The notes beneath the pieces are model-generated. The model worked only from the letters and a program-made list of their open reading frames with translations, was not told where the DNA came from and ran no database searches. Both the position numbers and the translations under genes were made by a program. From Galeopsis tetrahit (taxonomy: Eukaryota; Streptophyta; Magnoliopsida; Lamiales; Lamiaceae): a DNA stretch of 64,000 nt. Position 1 is the stretch's first letter; every line of letters starts with the position of its first letter. This document shows positions 20,432-32,681 of this stretch, one piece after another. The stretch lies in assembly GCA_963675135.1 (NCBI GenBank), contig OY776131.1, positions 29,627,881-29,691,880 of the forward strand. The letters are read 5' to 3'.

Positions 20432-21869
20432 TGTTGGTCCCTGAACGAGTAGTGAATGGGTTTAAAGTCTAGAGGGGAGGGGTGAATAGACTTTAAAACT
20501 TTTTCAAACAGAGTAGGGAACCTCTTCTGATTGCTATATCAACTGGACTGCAAGTCTGCTGGTCCAGATGACTATAGTGATCTGACTGAGGAGGTTATAT
20601 GCGGAATTATGGTGGCCCTGGTTTAGACTCGTTCTTGTAACTTGTTTTACTTAATGAAAATACTCAGCTGATGCTGGTTTGAAAGTTATGGCCTTGTTTT
20701 GAAGAGTGTTGAAATCACAGTATGCACTATATAATAATGAATGTAAAGGCAGAAATGTAAAGTGCAGAAAGTAAATAACACCGGATTTATAGTGGTTCGG
20801 ATATACGTTCCTACGTCCACTCTCACGTCCTAACGTGATGTTTAATCCCTTTAATTTCCACAAATTACAAGGGTCTTGACCTTTATAGTCCCAAGGTTAG
20901 GACTTTGAGATCTAAGCCGTCCTAACAGCTACGGTCTCCACAAGTGATTGTAAGCACTTGCACTTTAAGGGGTTTCAAAAACTTTAACCTTTCTGTGAGG
21001 GTTTGGGGTTTTTGAGGTGTATCCAACTAATGGTTCAAGCTTATAATTTGCTTAACCACTATGCCTAAAACAATTGATATACAATATGAACAGGTTTCAG
21101 GTTCTTAAGGGTTGGATAGAAATCACTTAAGAGCTATAGATAATCTAATGGTTTTGGCTCTTTTGAGAATTCTTAGAACTGTATGGCTTTAGCTTTGATT
21201 GCTTGCTTGGCTTGTTGAATTCTCTCTTGTGACTTCTTCCTCGTGATTTCTCATCCTCTTGTATTTATAATGGAGATTGGTTGTAACTAGCCGTTGGAGT
21301 TGACTAGCCGTTTGAGCAATCTTTCCATAATAGCTTGATTCCTTGATTCCAGCCGCTTGATTGCTTCAATCCTGGGATCATGTCAATCTTCTAAATAAGG
21401 TAGGTCTTCGTTTGAATTGCAAGATGACTTGGGAATCAGCCGAGTCCTGGAAGAGCACATAGTCTTCTGATCTGTACTTCTAGTCTTCTGACTACTCTTC
21501 TGGCCTTAGGTCTTTTGTCTTCTGATATCAGACGAGTAACACTCTTCTGATCTGGAAATTCTTTGTACTGCTTTTTGGCCATCTTCAATCTGGGACTCCA
21601 TCAGATAGGTAGGTATACAAGCACCTTAACTTATCTGGTCTTCAAGGATCTTCTAGTCTTCATGTCTTCTACTCTTCTCATCTTGAGGATAGGCATGTAA
21701 GCCAGGACTGTGCTGATCAGCTGATATCAATACAGTTGATCACACAAGACTAGTCTAAGCTGTTCTATACAAGTCAGCTGATCCTATTACATTTATAAAC
21801 TCTAAGTGTTTTGGCCATCAAAACTATTCTAACATCAAGTGGGGCTTAGGATGAATTTATATCCCAAAA
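20432..21869 (-). repeat. 5' LTR of element C (1438 bp)
   Basis: Pairs with 7282-8720. It runs from 21869 to 20432 on the minus strand and is followed by the primer-binding site. Its outermost bases read CCCAAAA instead of CCCAACA on the + strand. Confidence 0.95.
21262..21269 (-). promoter_or_regulatory. LTR TATA box, element C 5' LTR
   Basis: TATAAATA on the minus strand, in the shared context before CAAGAGGATGAGAAATCAC. This is the likely start region for genomic RNA of C. Confidence 0.7.
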
Positions 21870-21874
21870 GAAGG
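21870..21874. repeat. Target-site duplication of element C, right copy
   Basis: GAAGG, matching 7277-7281. Confidence 0.92.
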
Positions 21875-22948
21875 AGTAATTGTAAGGGAGGGGTTAGAGG
21901 TACCTGCCTTCTTCATAGGAGAGACTGAAGGAGTAGCATCTGAATCAGATGGGGAGATGAGCCCAGATCTGATCAGAATTCTTCTTTGTGCTAAGGTCTG
22001 ATTGTCATCATCATCATCAGCAGTCTTCTGATGAGCCTCTTCTTTGGAAGGCTCCTCTTCCTCTTCAGCAGAGTCATGCACAGACTCTTCTGCTTCTTCA
22101 GCTGCATCTTGGGAGGATGCTTCAGCCAACAACTTCTTCTTTTCTTCTTTTAGCCTTGCTGCCTCGATAAGAGCTTCTTTTCTCAAATAGTACTTGGAGA
22201 TGTGGAACTTCTTATTAGGACCCATCTTGTACTTCTTTGGGAGTATATCTGGAAGGATGATACTCGGCTTGTTGACAAAGCTGACTGTGGATGTTACCTT
22301 CCATTCCTTCGATTGTAGATCCAGGGTAACCTTCTTGGCCTCAAGAGCAATTCTATCCAAGAAGAGCCCTTGCCAATCTCCATCAATCTGATCCCAGATT
22401 GCAGCCATAACTCTGACCTTCAGAGTGGTAACTGCATCATGACTAAATGTGTTACCCAGCAGCATCTTGCCTGCTATGTCCATCAAGGTCTGAAACTTGA
22501 GGTCAAGTTGAGATTTCTTGACTCCAGAGGCATCAATAGCCTTGATTCTTCCACTAGTAAACATCTCCATATATTCCTTTTCTCTCCCCATGATGTAGGT
22601 AGAGATGTTTACCTTCCCCTTTGGTAGATCGAACAGGTCATGAAGGATCTCTCTTGTGACCTTGACCTTGTGTCCACCCATGACACTTTCAACATGAGAT
22701 CCTTTCATTACGGCGTTCGAGTAGAAAGCCAGCACATCTTGTTCATATACGTTGGTTGGTGCTGCTTCCAGAAACTCACGGAGTTTGAGATTAATGCAAC
22801 GAAGGAGAATTTCCTTGTTCTCAGTTGTATGTTTGCCCTTGAAAAACAAACCGTTCTCAGTGAATATTTTCCCTTCCTTAGACCACTTTGCTGCATCTAG
22901 AGTGCCTGTGATCTTGGTCTTCTCATCATAGATTTCAATTATCGCCAT
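21870..22948 (-). pseudogene. Env-position ORF of element B, N-terminal part
   Basis: Starts at ATG 22948 (MAIIEIYDEKTKITGTLDAA) and stays open up to the insertion point of C at 21870. Contains the N-terminal globular region (FLEAAPTNVYEQDVLAFYSN, GGHKVKVTREIL, LLGNTFSHDAVTTLKVRVMA) and the first acidic disordered part. The rest of the ORF is at 7281-4602. A promoter-like TATA lies 112 bp upstream. As in C, the function is unknown. Confidence 0.88.
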
Positions 22949-24774
22949 TTTGAAAGTTGGTTTGTAGATTTAGAAAGCTTGAAGAATTTTCAGAACGAGA
23001 GTGATTGAGTGTGTTTGAGTTTTGTGAGCGAAAGGGTTTGAGGAATGGTTTAAGGGTTCCTTATATACTCCAGCAAATCTTGAATTGTGTACGATCCAAC
23101 GGTCAGAATTGATTTAATGTGGAGTAGAACCCAAGATTTTCCTCTTCGATTTCAGCCCATTCCTTTAATTTTGCCGACTAATTATGCCATGTGTCATTTG
23201 ATGATTCGCTGGCAAAAAGGTAATTGAGTACTAATGACATCATTACCAAAAATAGCCGTTGTGACTAAATTTTGGCAAAAACTGATCATTCAAGGCCGTT
23301 TTCTATAAGTAAATTGCATTCCTTATATAGGCCGAATTCCTTAATTACATTCAGAAGCAAATCTAGAATGAATTACATGATCAATGATGAACATTAGACT
23401 TTATTTTGAGATCAAATGTGATCTGATCAGCAGAGTGAAGTCTTTTGATTTTTTTCTTGAAACGTCTGCTGATTTTCTCGGAGGTCTTCTGGTCAGCTGA
23501 GTTGATCTTCTGATCAGCTGAGTAGAAGTTTTAAGTTGCTGAGTAAATCTTCTGTGTCTGATTATCCAACCTGGTTTGATGGATCTTTCAGCACTTCCCC
23601 CTTAACCATGTGGGACCATCAAATCAATATGTAGATGATCAGCCTGGATGGTATTCCACTGGTTCAGGTTGTCTTCACCATCGGATGGTCCATCACCAAC
23701 AGATGGGGTGTAGCATCTGATGTGTTCTTGTTGAATTTCTTCGCCTCTCTTGAAGGAGGGAGAAGATTGGAAGGTGCTTCAATGGAGTGTGAAGAGAAAG
23801 GCAGGAACTTGGTCTTCCTGATATGGTTTGACAAAGTGGCCTTTGGTAACAAGCTCTCCATGTAGAACTTCCCCCTGGAGAAGAAGCTCTGCTTGTTTAC
23901 TACTTTGTCCTCTGCATCTCTCCTTCCTTTATTTTTCAACAAGAACGTCTCTCCTTCCTTTACTTTTCAAAAGCATACTTATGTTGAGTAAGCCAAGTAT
24001 GCTGATCTGCATCATCTCCATCTTCTGGACAGATCTTCATCTCCTTCACCCAAGACCTTGGTTGAGGGATGATGTCCATGCCATCTCTTCTTTCGATTTT
24101 CTCCAGACCTGAAACAAGAATAATAGTTAGTGATTTGTGTTCTTAGGTGTTCCCATAACTGCCTCCTTTTATAGGGGTAGAAATGAGGTGGTGGAGTGAA
24201 AGATGACAAAACTATAGAGTTGATAGGTCTGAATTTCTGAAAAGCTACTTCTTAAGATCAACAATGAGATTCTTGATCTAAGGGTTCACATTTAAAGAGA
24301 TTCAGACTTTATCTTGTGGAATGCAGAAATTATAGACTTTGAACAAGAGTTATTTGAAATTCGTACTGTGCATGCCTCCTGTTGAGTCGGTGAGGATGGT
24401 GTATTAATCCAACCAAGTATAACTCAATAGTATGCTGTATGCATGTATAGTGATAAAGTATTTTATGAAGAATAGTTTATTATTATACATATGTATACAT
24501 TACTTGAGTACAGATACCAAGAAACTTTGTTCAACTCTTCTGAATATATATATATATATATATATTATGCAATGCAGATTGTAGAGTATCTTATCAAGGA
24601 TTCTTAAGGTATCATGGATTCCCCCTTGATTAAATAGCTCTATGTTTTTCCTCAGCTTTATTTATCTTCATCGGGAATGTACTTACCTGAAGATGAGGGT
24701 GTCTATTCACCTCATCTGATTCTCCTAGTCTGCTTAAATTGTATCAGCTGAGGTCTTCAGCTGATCTTTGCTCT
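22949..24774 (-). other. Pol-to-env spacer of element B
   Basis: Collinear with the spacer of C. It holds a TATA candidate at 23060-23067, TCAGCTGA motifs near 23490-23520, and a minus-strand frame at 23942-23664 matching the one in C (KQSFFSRGKFYMESLL). A TA microsatellite lies at about 24544-24565. I see no other gene. Confidence 0.7.
23060..23067 (-). promoter_or_regulatory. Candidate internal TATA box upstream of env-position ORF (B)
   Basis: TATATAAG on the minus strand, 112 bp before the ATG at 22948, followed by a leader with GAACGAGAGTG on the + strand as in C. Confidence 0.5.
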
Positions 24775-27700
24775 TCATATGCTTGGATCAAGAAGTCCTA
24801 GGTTGTAGCATAGGGTCTTGAATCTTTCTTCAGCTAAGGGCTTAGTCAAGATATATGCTCTTTGGATATCTGTGTGAATTTTCTCCATCTTGATGTCCTT
24901 CTTTTCAAGGTGATCTCTTATGAAGTGGTGTCGAATGTCGACATGCTTGCACCTTGTGTGGAGGACTGGATTTTGAGTGATGGCAATGGCACTGCTGCTA
25001 TCACAGTAGATAGGGACGTCTGTTGCCTCTACATTGTAATCTTTCAGTTGTTGAACTAGCCAGAGCAGCTGACTACAACAACTTCCAGCTGCCATATATT
25101 CCGCCTTAGTGGTGGAGGTTGCAACTGAAGTTTGCTTCTTTGAGAACAATGAGATCAACTTGTTGCCTAGGAATTGACAGGTTCCAGAGGTGGACTTCCT
25201 ATCTATTCTACATCCACCATAGTCTGAGTCATGAGGATTTTCCTTGCTGCTTCTAGATGACTTTACTTTGGGTTTGCTTGAAACTTAGCACATACTCCTA
25301 CAACAAATGTTATGTCTGGATTGCTGGCTGTAAGATATAGTAGAGATCCAATCAGTGCTCTATATTCAGCTTGATCAACTGCCTTTCCAGACTCATCTGG
25401 TTCCATTTTAAATGATGTCATCATTGGAATCCTTGCAGTCTTGCTTTGTAGAGCTTTGAATCTTTCTAATAGGCTCTTGGTATACTTGGACTGGTTGATG
25501 AAGATCCCTTCTGGACTTTGCTTGACTTGAAGTCCTAGGAAGTAGTTCATTTCACCCATCATGCTCATTTCGAATTTTCCTTGCATTAGTTCAGAGAACT
25601 TCTTGCACATGTCTTGATTGGGTGATCCAAATATAATGTCATTTACATATATTTGCACCATTAGAATGTCTTCTCCTTCTTGTATTCTGAAAAGTGTTCT
25701 ATTAACTTTGCCTTTTGTGTATCCATTGTCTAGTAGGAATTGTGACAATGTGTCATACCAAGCTCTAGGGGCTTGTTTCAGACCATAGAGAGCCTTCTTC
25801 AGACGATATACTTGGTCTCCTTTTTCAAATTCAGGAGGCTGCTCTACATACACTTCTTCTACCAGAATACCATTTAGAAAAACACTCTTGACATCCATTT
25901 GATATACCTTGAAGCCCATATATGATGCATAAGCTAGAAAAAGTCGAATGGCTTCTAATCTGGCTACTGGAGCAAAGGTTTCATCATAATCAATCCCTTC
26001 AGATTGTGAGTATCCTTTTGCAACTAACCTTGCTTTATTTCTAGTTATTACATCATTTTCGTCCTTCTTGTTCTTGAATACCCACTTTGTTCCTACTACA
26101 TTGTGATTTTCAGGACGATCTACCAATTCCCATACTTCATTTCTTTCGAATTGGTTTAGTTCTTCTTGCATAGCAGTGATCCAATTGCTATCAGTTATTG
26201 CTTCTTCTATGTTAGTTGGCTCAATATTGGACAAGAAAGCACACCAACAGAACATAGAAGACTGGGGGTTCTGATTCAGTTGTCTTCTGGTCTTGACACC
26301 TGAGTCTGCTCCTCCTAAGATGAGGTTTGATGGATGATTGTTTCTCCATGTATTCCTCACAGGTGTATCTGCATTAGATGAGCTTGGATTCTCATCTGTT
26401 CTAGTGCCATCAAGAGGGTTGACTTGATTTGGTCGATCATCATCTGTATATTGTGTGTCGAAGAGATCATTCCCCTTTGCATTTGGGATTGTTGCATCTT
26501 GATTCTGGTCAGCTTGTTCAGCTTGGGTTTGAGATCTAGTGACAGGTCTGTGAGGTTTATCCTCCTCTGGCTCTTCAGGAAATGGTTCATTGACTTCAAT
26601 AAACTCATCTGGTCTGGACTTGATCACTAGTTTCCTCATCTTATCAGCAGCTGAGTCTGTTTCTACTGCACTCTTTTCACAAGATTCATAAAAAATAACA
26701 TGAGGTGTTTCTTCCACAAGAAGGGTTCATTTGTTGAGTACTCTAAATGCTTTGCTAGTAGAGGAGTATCCCAAGAATATCCCCTCATCTGCTTTGGCAT
26801 CGAAAGCATTCAACTTACTTTTCCCATTGTTGTGAATGAAACACTTACAACCAAATATATGAAATTAGGATACTCTAGGTTTCCTTTCTTTCCACAGTTC
26901 ATATGGGGTTTTCTCATGAATTTTGTGAATACCTGACCTATTTTGAGTGTGGCAAGCTGTGTTGATGGCTTCTGCCCATAGCTTCTTAGGAGTAGAGAAT
27001 TCAGCAAGGAGTGTTCTTGCAGCCTCTTTGAGTGTTTTGACTCTTCTTTCAGCTACACCATTCTATTGTTGTGTTCTTGCTGCACTTGTCTCATGCTGAA
27101 TACCATTAGAAGCACAATAGGCAATAATATAAGAGTTAATGAATTCAGTGCCTTTGTCACTTCTAATTTTCACAATTGGTTCTCCTTTCTCTACTTGGAT
27201 TCTCTTCAATAGTTCAGGAAGCTTCTGTTGAGTCTCACTCTTCTTTTATAAGAAGATAACCCAAGTAAACTTGGAGTAGTCATCTACAACAATCAGAGTG
27301 TACTTCCTTCCTGTAAGTGTGGTTGGAGTGATTGGCCCAAAGAGATCCATGTGAAGCAGTTCAAGAAATCTGCTGGTTGATGCTGTCTTCTTGGTCTTGA
27401 AGGAGACCTTTGTTTGCTTTCCTTGTTGACATGCATCACATACCTGATCTTTACAGTAGAGTTCATTAGGCAGTCCATCAACTAAGGATTCCCTTGCTAG
27501 CGTGTTCATAGTCTTAAAGTTCAGATGACTAAGACGTTTGTGCCATAGCCAGCTGACATCTTTAGGGCTTTTCACAAGCAGACATGTATCCTTAGGACAG
27601 CTGTTCCAATTTGCAAGATACATACTACCTTTTCTAGATCCTGTTAGAAGGTTTTGTTTTGTTCTTTTATCACTTATGAGACACTCATCTTTAGAGAATT

Positions 27701-27992
27701 TTACTTAGTAACCAGTGTCACAAAAATGAGTAACTGATAATAAATTAAACTTTAAACCTTCTACATATGATACATCATGTACCTCAATGTCACCATTTTT
27801 AAGGGTGCCATATCCTTTCGTGTTACCGTGCGCGTTATCACCAAAGAAGACTTTTGGACCTTTCTTTTCTGTGTAATTGATCAGCGGGGCTTTGGTTCCA
27901 GTCATATGAGTTGAGCATCCACTATCTATGTACCAAGTTTCTCCGGCTTGACCTCCTCTTCTGTATAGGTCCCTCCTTTCCTGCAAGAAAGG
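24775..27992 (-). pseudogene. pol: Pol of element B, decayed
   Basis: Same domain order as pol of C: protease DSGCS, the WHKRLSHLNF pre-integrase motif, integrase, RT and RNase H ending LGLLDPSI at 24775. Breaks seen: TAA at 27705-27707, TAA at 27246-27248, TAG at 27063-27065, TGA at 26727-26729 and TAA at 25263-25265, all in one frame. A deletion of about 80 bp near 25235 also shifts the RNase H frame. The RT motif at 25638-25649 reads YVND, so a catalytic aspartate is lost. It begins just after the gag TAA at 27993-27995. This copy cannot supply enzymes. Confidence 0.9.
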
Positions 27993-30345
27993 TTAAGTCT
28001 TAGGTACCCATTTTCTCTTGGGTCCTTGGGTGTTAGTACTACCCTTGGGGACCCACATATACATTGGTCGTTTGAATAACTTTGAGCATTTGAGTTGTCT
28101 CCCATGGGCATCACAAAACCAAATCTTACCAGTTGACACCTTGGCATGGTCTGATTTGTTATTTGTGTCAGCTAGGTAATAGTCAGATGGTTTCCTCTTA
28201 TAGGAGTGTGTGTGTATTATCTTCTGACTAGTTACATTCGGCCTGGGTGCATTAGCTGGTCGATGCACACGATTATATGGACCATACTCCTCTGTTCTCA
28301 CAATATCATAAGAGATAGGGGGTGCAAAGAGAACAGACTTGTGTGAAGAAGACTTCTTCTTCTTGGCTGGAGCAGCATACAGCTGAGACTGTTTCAATCG
28401 AGATGGTCTAGGCTGTTTGTTGTTCCTCTGTACAGGCTTGGGGTTAACTTGTCTCTTACCATTTTTTGTGTTGGAATAGTTAGCCTTGTCTGGTACAGAT
28501 GCCTTTTGGTTCATATTAGGTTCATTGTGTTTAGAACACTCACCTTTTTCATGTGATCTAGTAGTGCACTGATTAGGTGTACTACCCTCAGCTGGAGAGG
28601 ATGTTGATGGATTAAATTCATAACCAAAACCCATCATCTTATTGCCATTAGATCTATAATATTCAGAGATACTTTCAATAGTAGCAGATGCTTTATTGAA
28701 CTCTGATATCTTTAGATTGTAGTGAACGAAATTCCTTAGTCTCTAAGGCTTGAGTTTCTAACATCCCCTCATACAACTGAGTTATTGTGGTATTTTCTTC
28801 TTTAAGAAGTTCCACTTCTTTGGTCAATCTTTCATTCATTGTTACCAACTCAGGGGTGTTATCAAACTTAACCTTTTTCAACCTAGCAATCTCTTTCCTT
28901 AAATCTTTGTTCTCCTCTTCCACTTCTATAAAAGCTCTAGTGGCAATATCCAGATCACCTTTTACCTTTTTTAAGGATTGATAATAGGTGTCTTCAGATT
29001 CGCCTTCAGATGAGTTTATCTCTTCTGTGTGCGAAAAGATAGGTGAATGAAAAGTTGTTGAATAGGAATTTACCTCATTTTCACCTATGGCCATCATAGC
29101 TAGATCATCTGAATCATTTGAGAAGATTTGACAGTCTGGTGATGAGGGAAGGTCATCACTTTGATATTCAGATTCTTCAGTTACCATTGCTTGTTTGTCT
29201 GAATTTCTTCTGTCTCTTCTTGGCTTTCTTTCTTCTTTGTCTTCTAGATTTAGCTCTGGACATTCATAGACATAATGTCCTGGTTTATGACAATTGAAGC
29301 ATGATCCGGATTTCTGATTTGAATTGCTTTTTCTTGGAGGAGTGGCATCTCTTCTTCTAGAACTTCGGTTGTCAGATGACTCCACATTCTTCCTAGGATA
29401 CCTTTCTGGTGTTCTTTCTCTGGATTCTCTGGAGGATGAACCAGCTCTCCTATCTTTATAATTCCTATAGAATTTTCTATATTTGCTGTTTAGAGTATTC
29501 ATCCTTTCAAATCTCTTGATCATAAGAGCCATTTGCTCTTTTAGAATCATGTCTGATCCTTCAAAGTCTTCTGTTTTCAGAGAGGTCTTGCCAGATGAGG
29601 TGCTTGCAGCCTTTGTGTTTGCTGCCTAGAAAGCCACAGTTTTGGAGGTAGATGGGGTTGCAGTTGGCTCATCACTTTCTGAGTTTTCTTCTCTTTCAAG
29701 ATCATATTCATGAGCTTTTAGGTTCTGAAATAGAGTTTGAGCAGACCATTTCTTGATATCCTGAGTATCCTTTATGATGGTCTTCTTGAGTCTCCATTTC
29801 TTGGGTAGAGAGTCTAAGATCTTCAGATTTTTCTCTCTATTTGTATATTTCTTGCCTAGAGATTCTATCTCATTTATGATCTTGGTAAATCTATTGTCTA
29901 GGTGATCAATAGACTCTTCTGGCTGCATCTTGAAGTGTTCAAACTTTTTGACGGTTGTTGACAGTTTACTTTCCTTGATCAGCTCAGTTCCTTCACAGAG
30001 GAGTGCCAATGCATCCAACATGTCTTTAGCTGTCTCACATTGAAGTACTTTTGCAATGTACTCATTTGGAAGAGTTTGCATGATATAATCTTGAGCAATG
30101 TTGTCATGATTTGATTGCTTCATCTCTTCAGGTGTGAGGTCTTTCATTGGCTTGGGGACAAGTTCTCCAACTGGAACTTTTGGATCACCATTTGCAGTGT
30201 TGACTGTCATGATTGTGATTGGGCCTTCTATGATCACTGACCACATCTTGTAGTGAACTGATGTGAGATTCTTCCTCATCTTTATCTTCCAGTAATCATA
30301 ATCCTCCACTGAAAACTTAGGAAACTTACGCATGTTAGCACTCAT
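27993..30345 (-). pseudogene. gag: Gag of element B, decayed
   Basis: Starts at ATG 30345 (MSANMRKFPKFSVEDYDYWK). A TAG at 29626-29628 replaces a lysine codon. Reading continues in frame through the CCHC knuckle CFNCHKPGHYVYEC and part of the coiled-coil to 28693. There a deletion of about 70 bp relative to C shifts the frame. The tail 28637-27993 is intact, including the LYAAPAKKKK stretch missing from C, and ends with TAA in frame with pol. Confidence 0.9.
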
Positions 30346-30460
30346 GTTGTATGAGTTTTCGAAAACAAGTTTTTCAAAAGATAGATCTGTTCAAGAGGAC
30401 TACAGAAAGACTCCCTCAAGTCTTCTGATAATCTAGAGACAGTAGTCCGTTAGAACCACT

Positions 30461-30472
30461 GCTCTGATACCA
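30461..30472 (-). promoter_or_regulatory. Primer-binding site of element B (tRNA-iMet)
   Basis: Minus-strand TGGTATCAGAGC, two bases from the LTR end at 30475. Confidence 0.93.
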
Positions 30473-30474
30473 CT

Positions 30475-31904
30475 TGTTGGTCCCTGAACGAGTAGTGAAT
30501 GGGATTAAAGTCTAGAGGGGAGGGGTGAATAGACTTTAAAACTTTTTCAATAGAGTTGGAAACCTCTTCTGATCTCTATGTCAGCTGGACTACAAGTCTG
30601 CTGGTCCAGATGACTATAGTGATCTGATGAAGAGATTATATGCGGAAGTTAGTAGGCCTGTTTAGACTCGTTCTTTAGTTTCTTTTGAAAGTACCAAATT
30701 GTTAACTCAATGAAAAGCTCAGCTGATGCTGGTTTGAAGATTATGGCCTTGTTTGAATACAGTTGAAAACACAGTATGCACTATAAAGATATATGAATAG
30801 ACAATAAAGTAAAGTGCAGAATGTAAAAGACACCAGATTTATAGTGGTTCGGATATACATTCCTACGTCCACTCTCACGTCCTAACGTGATGTTTAATCC
30901 CTTTAATTTACCAAAAATTACAAGGGCTTGTCCTTTATAGTCCCAAGGGTAGGACTTTGAGATCTGAGCAGTCCTTACTACTACGGTCTCCACAAGTGAT
31001 TGGAAGCACTTGCACTTTTACAGGGGTTCAAAAACTTAACCTTATGGTGGGGGTTTTGGGGTTTTTGAATATATCCAACTAATGGTTCAAGCTTATAAAA
31101 TGCTTAACCACTGTGCCTAAATCAAAGAATATACAATATGAATAGGATTCAGGTTCTTTGGTTGGATGGGAAATTACGTAAGAGCTAGAAGGTGTTCTAA
31201 GGATTTCTGGGCTCTTGGAGAACTCTCAATGTGATATTACTTTTGCTTGCTTGCTTGATTATCTTTTGTGAATTCTCTCGTTGTAACTTCGTACTTGTGA
31301 TTTCTCATCCTCTTGTATTTATAGGGATGATTGCTGCAACTAGCCGTTGGGGCAATCTTTCCATGTTTGCTTGATTCCTTGATTCCAGCCGCTTGATTGC
31401 TTCAATTCTGGGATCATGTCAATCTTCTAAGTAAGGTAAGTCTTCATTTGAATTGTAAGATGACTTTGGAATCAGCCGAGTCCTGGACGAGCACCTAGTC
31501 TTCTGATCTTCACTTATAGTCTTCTGACTACTCGTCTGGCCTTATGTCTTCTGTCTTCTGATATCAGTCGAGTAATACTCTTCTGATCTGGCAATTCTTT
31601 GTGCTGCTTTAGGCCATCTTCAATCTTGGACTCCATCAGATAAGTAGGTATACAAGCACCTAACTTAACTGGTCTTCACGGATCTTCTAGTCTTCATGCC
31701 TTCTACTCTTCTCATCTTGAGGTTGTGCATGTAAGTCAGGGTTGTGCTAATCAGCTGATATCAATACAGTTGATCACACAAGACTAGTCTAAGTTGTTCT
31801 ATACAGAGTCAGCTGATCCTATTACATTTATAAACTCTAAGTGTTTTGGCCATCAAAACTATTCTAACATCAAGTGGGGCTTAGGGTGAATTTATATCCC
31901 AACA
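30475..31904 (-). repeat. 5' LTR of element B (1430 bp)
   Basis: Complete TG...CA LTR. Compared with the 3' LTR of B it has lost one copy of a 17-bp unit: there CTAGCCGTTGG occurs twice (near 3805-3830), here once near 31340. TATA is at 31316-31323 (minus). The outer flank is TTTGG at 31905. Confidence 0.93.
31316..31323 (-). promoter_or_regulatory. LTR TATA box, element B 5' LTR
   Basis: TATAAATA on the minus strand at the position shared by all family LTRs. Confidence 0.68.
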
Positions 31905-32681
31905 TTTGGGTTTTGATAAAACTTAAATTTTTGAATCAATGGCTGTGATTAAGAGTTTTGATCCAACGGTTGTGGCCTTTGGAATTCAGTTACGGAATTG
32001 AGAATATTACGTGATTTGGTTTTGTAAAATTTGGAATCCGCCTTTCCTATTGGTCAGGACAGAGGAGTGTACTCATCTGACCTAGTGTAGTAGGGTTTGG
32101 CGCGAATTGGGTGTATACACCTCATTAAAAGGGAGTGTATAAATCCAATTCTAGGGTTTTCCAATTTTCACATTATCAGATTACATTAATACCCTTAATT
32201 CGTACTGATTAAACACTTAGAATATTTGAATCATAAGAACACTTATCTTGTATGTTCGAGTCTATCCAGAACAGACGAGTAGACTTAAGCGCACCAGACG
32301 AGTTCCCCCTTCGACTGTGCTTGTCTATTCTGAATGTCGAACGACTTCATGTACCTATCTTATCTTGTGCGACGTATGAGTGTAGGTACAACTAGAGTAA
32401 AATAATTAAAATGAATATCAATCTAAAGCAATAGTCAAGGTTTCAAACAAGATGACTTTTAACAAACTTAAGAGTCAACATAAGGATATTTAAGAAATCA
32501 AAGATTCCCCCTTGAATGTTTATTCCCTTAGTATTACCCTCAGCTTTACCAGCTTCCTCATCGGGTTGTTTGGTCATCTAGTGTGGCCTTGTATACCTGT
32601 CTGTTGAGCGAGTAGACGAGTGCCCTGTTTCAGTGATCTTGTCTCCTTAACTTTCGATGTACCTGTCTGGTTAGTACATAG
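31905..32681 (-). other. Pol-to-env spacer of element E, partial
   Basis: No gene seen. It carries GATCCAACGG near 31970, like the promoter-proximal spacer of B and C. Past the RNase H stop it has a polypurine-like run, read as CCCCCTTG near 32507-32515 on the + strand. It is cut at 31905 by element B. Confidence 0.65.

Larger units (their letters stand above)
7282..21869 (-). mobile_element. Element C: complete Sirevirus-type retrotransposon (14.6 kb)
   Basis: All structural parts are present on the minus strand: 5' LTR 21869-20432, primer-binding site, gag, pol, a 2 kb spacer with a promoter-like TATA, a 1269-codon env-position ORF, polypurine tract and 3' LTR 8720-7282. It is flanked by GAAGG on both sides and inserted in the env-position ORF of B. 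By eye the LTRs differ at about 10 bases plus one 1-bp gap in 1438, the lowest divergence of the same-family pairs. At the commonly used grass LTR rate of 1.3e-8 per site per year that is roughly 0.3 million years. The last bases of the 5' LTR read CCCAAAA where CCCAACA is expected. Confidence 0.95.
2952..31904 (-). mobile_element. Element B: Sirevirus-type retrotransposon, split by element C
   Basis: Minus-strand order is: 5' LTR 31904-30475, primer-binding site, gag, pol, spacer, env-position ORF (split by C), polypurine tract, 3' LTR 4375-2952. The 3' LTR lacks its last 23 bp, where element A begins. The flank TTTGG at 31905-31909 is the expected right target-site duplication; its partner would lie left of A. 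It sits in the pol-to-env spacer of element E. By eye its two LTRs differ at about 20 sites, and one 17-bp unit is lost from the 5' copy. Gag, pol and env are all broken. Confidence 0.9.

Noticed and set aside
24544..24565. TA-rich run as a possible regulatory or replication element
   Set aside because: Plain (TA)n microsatellite.
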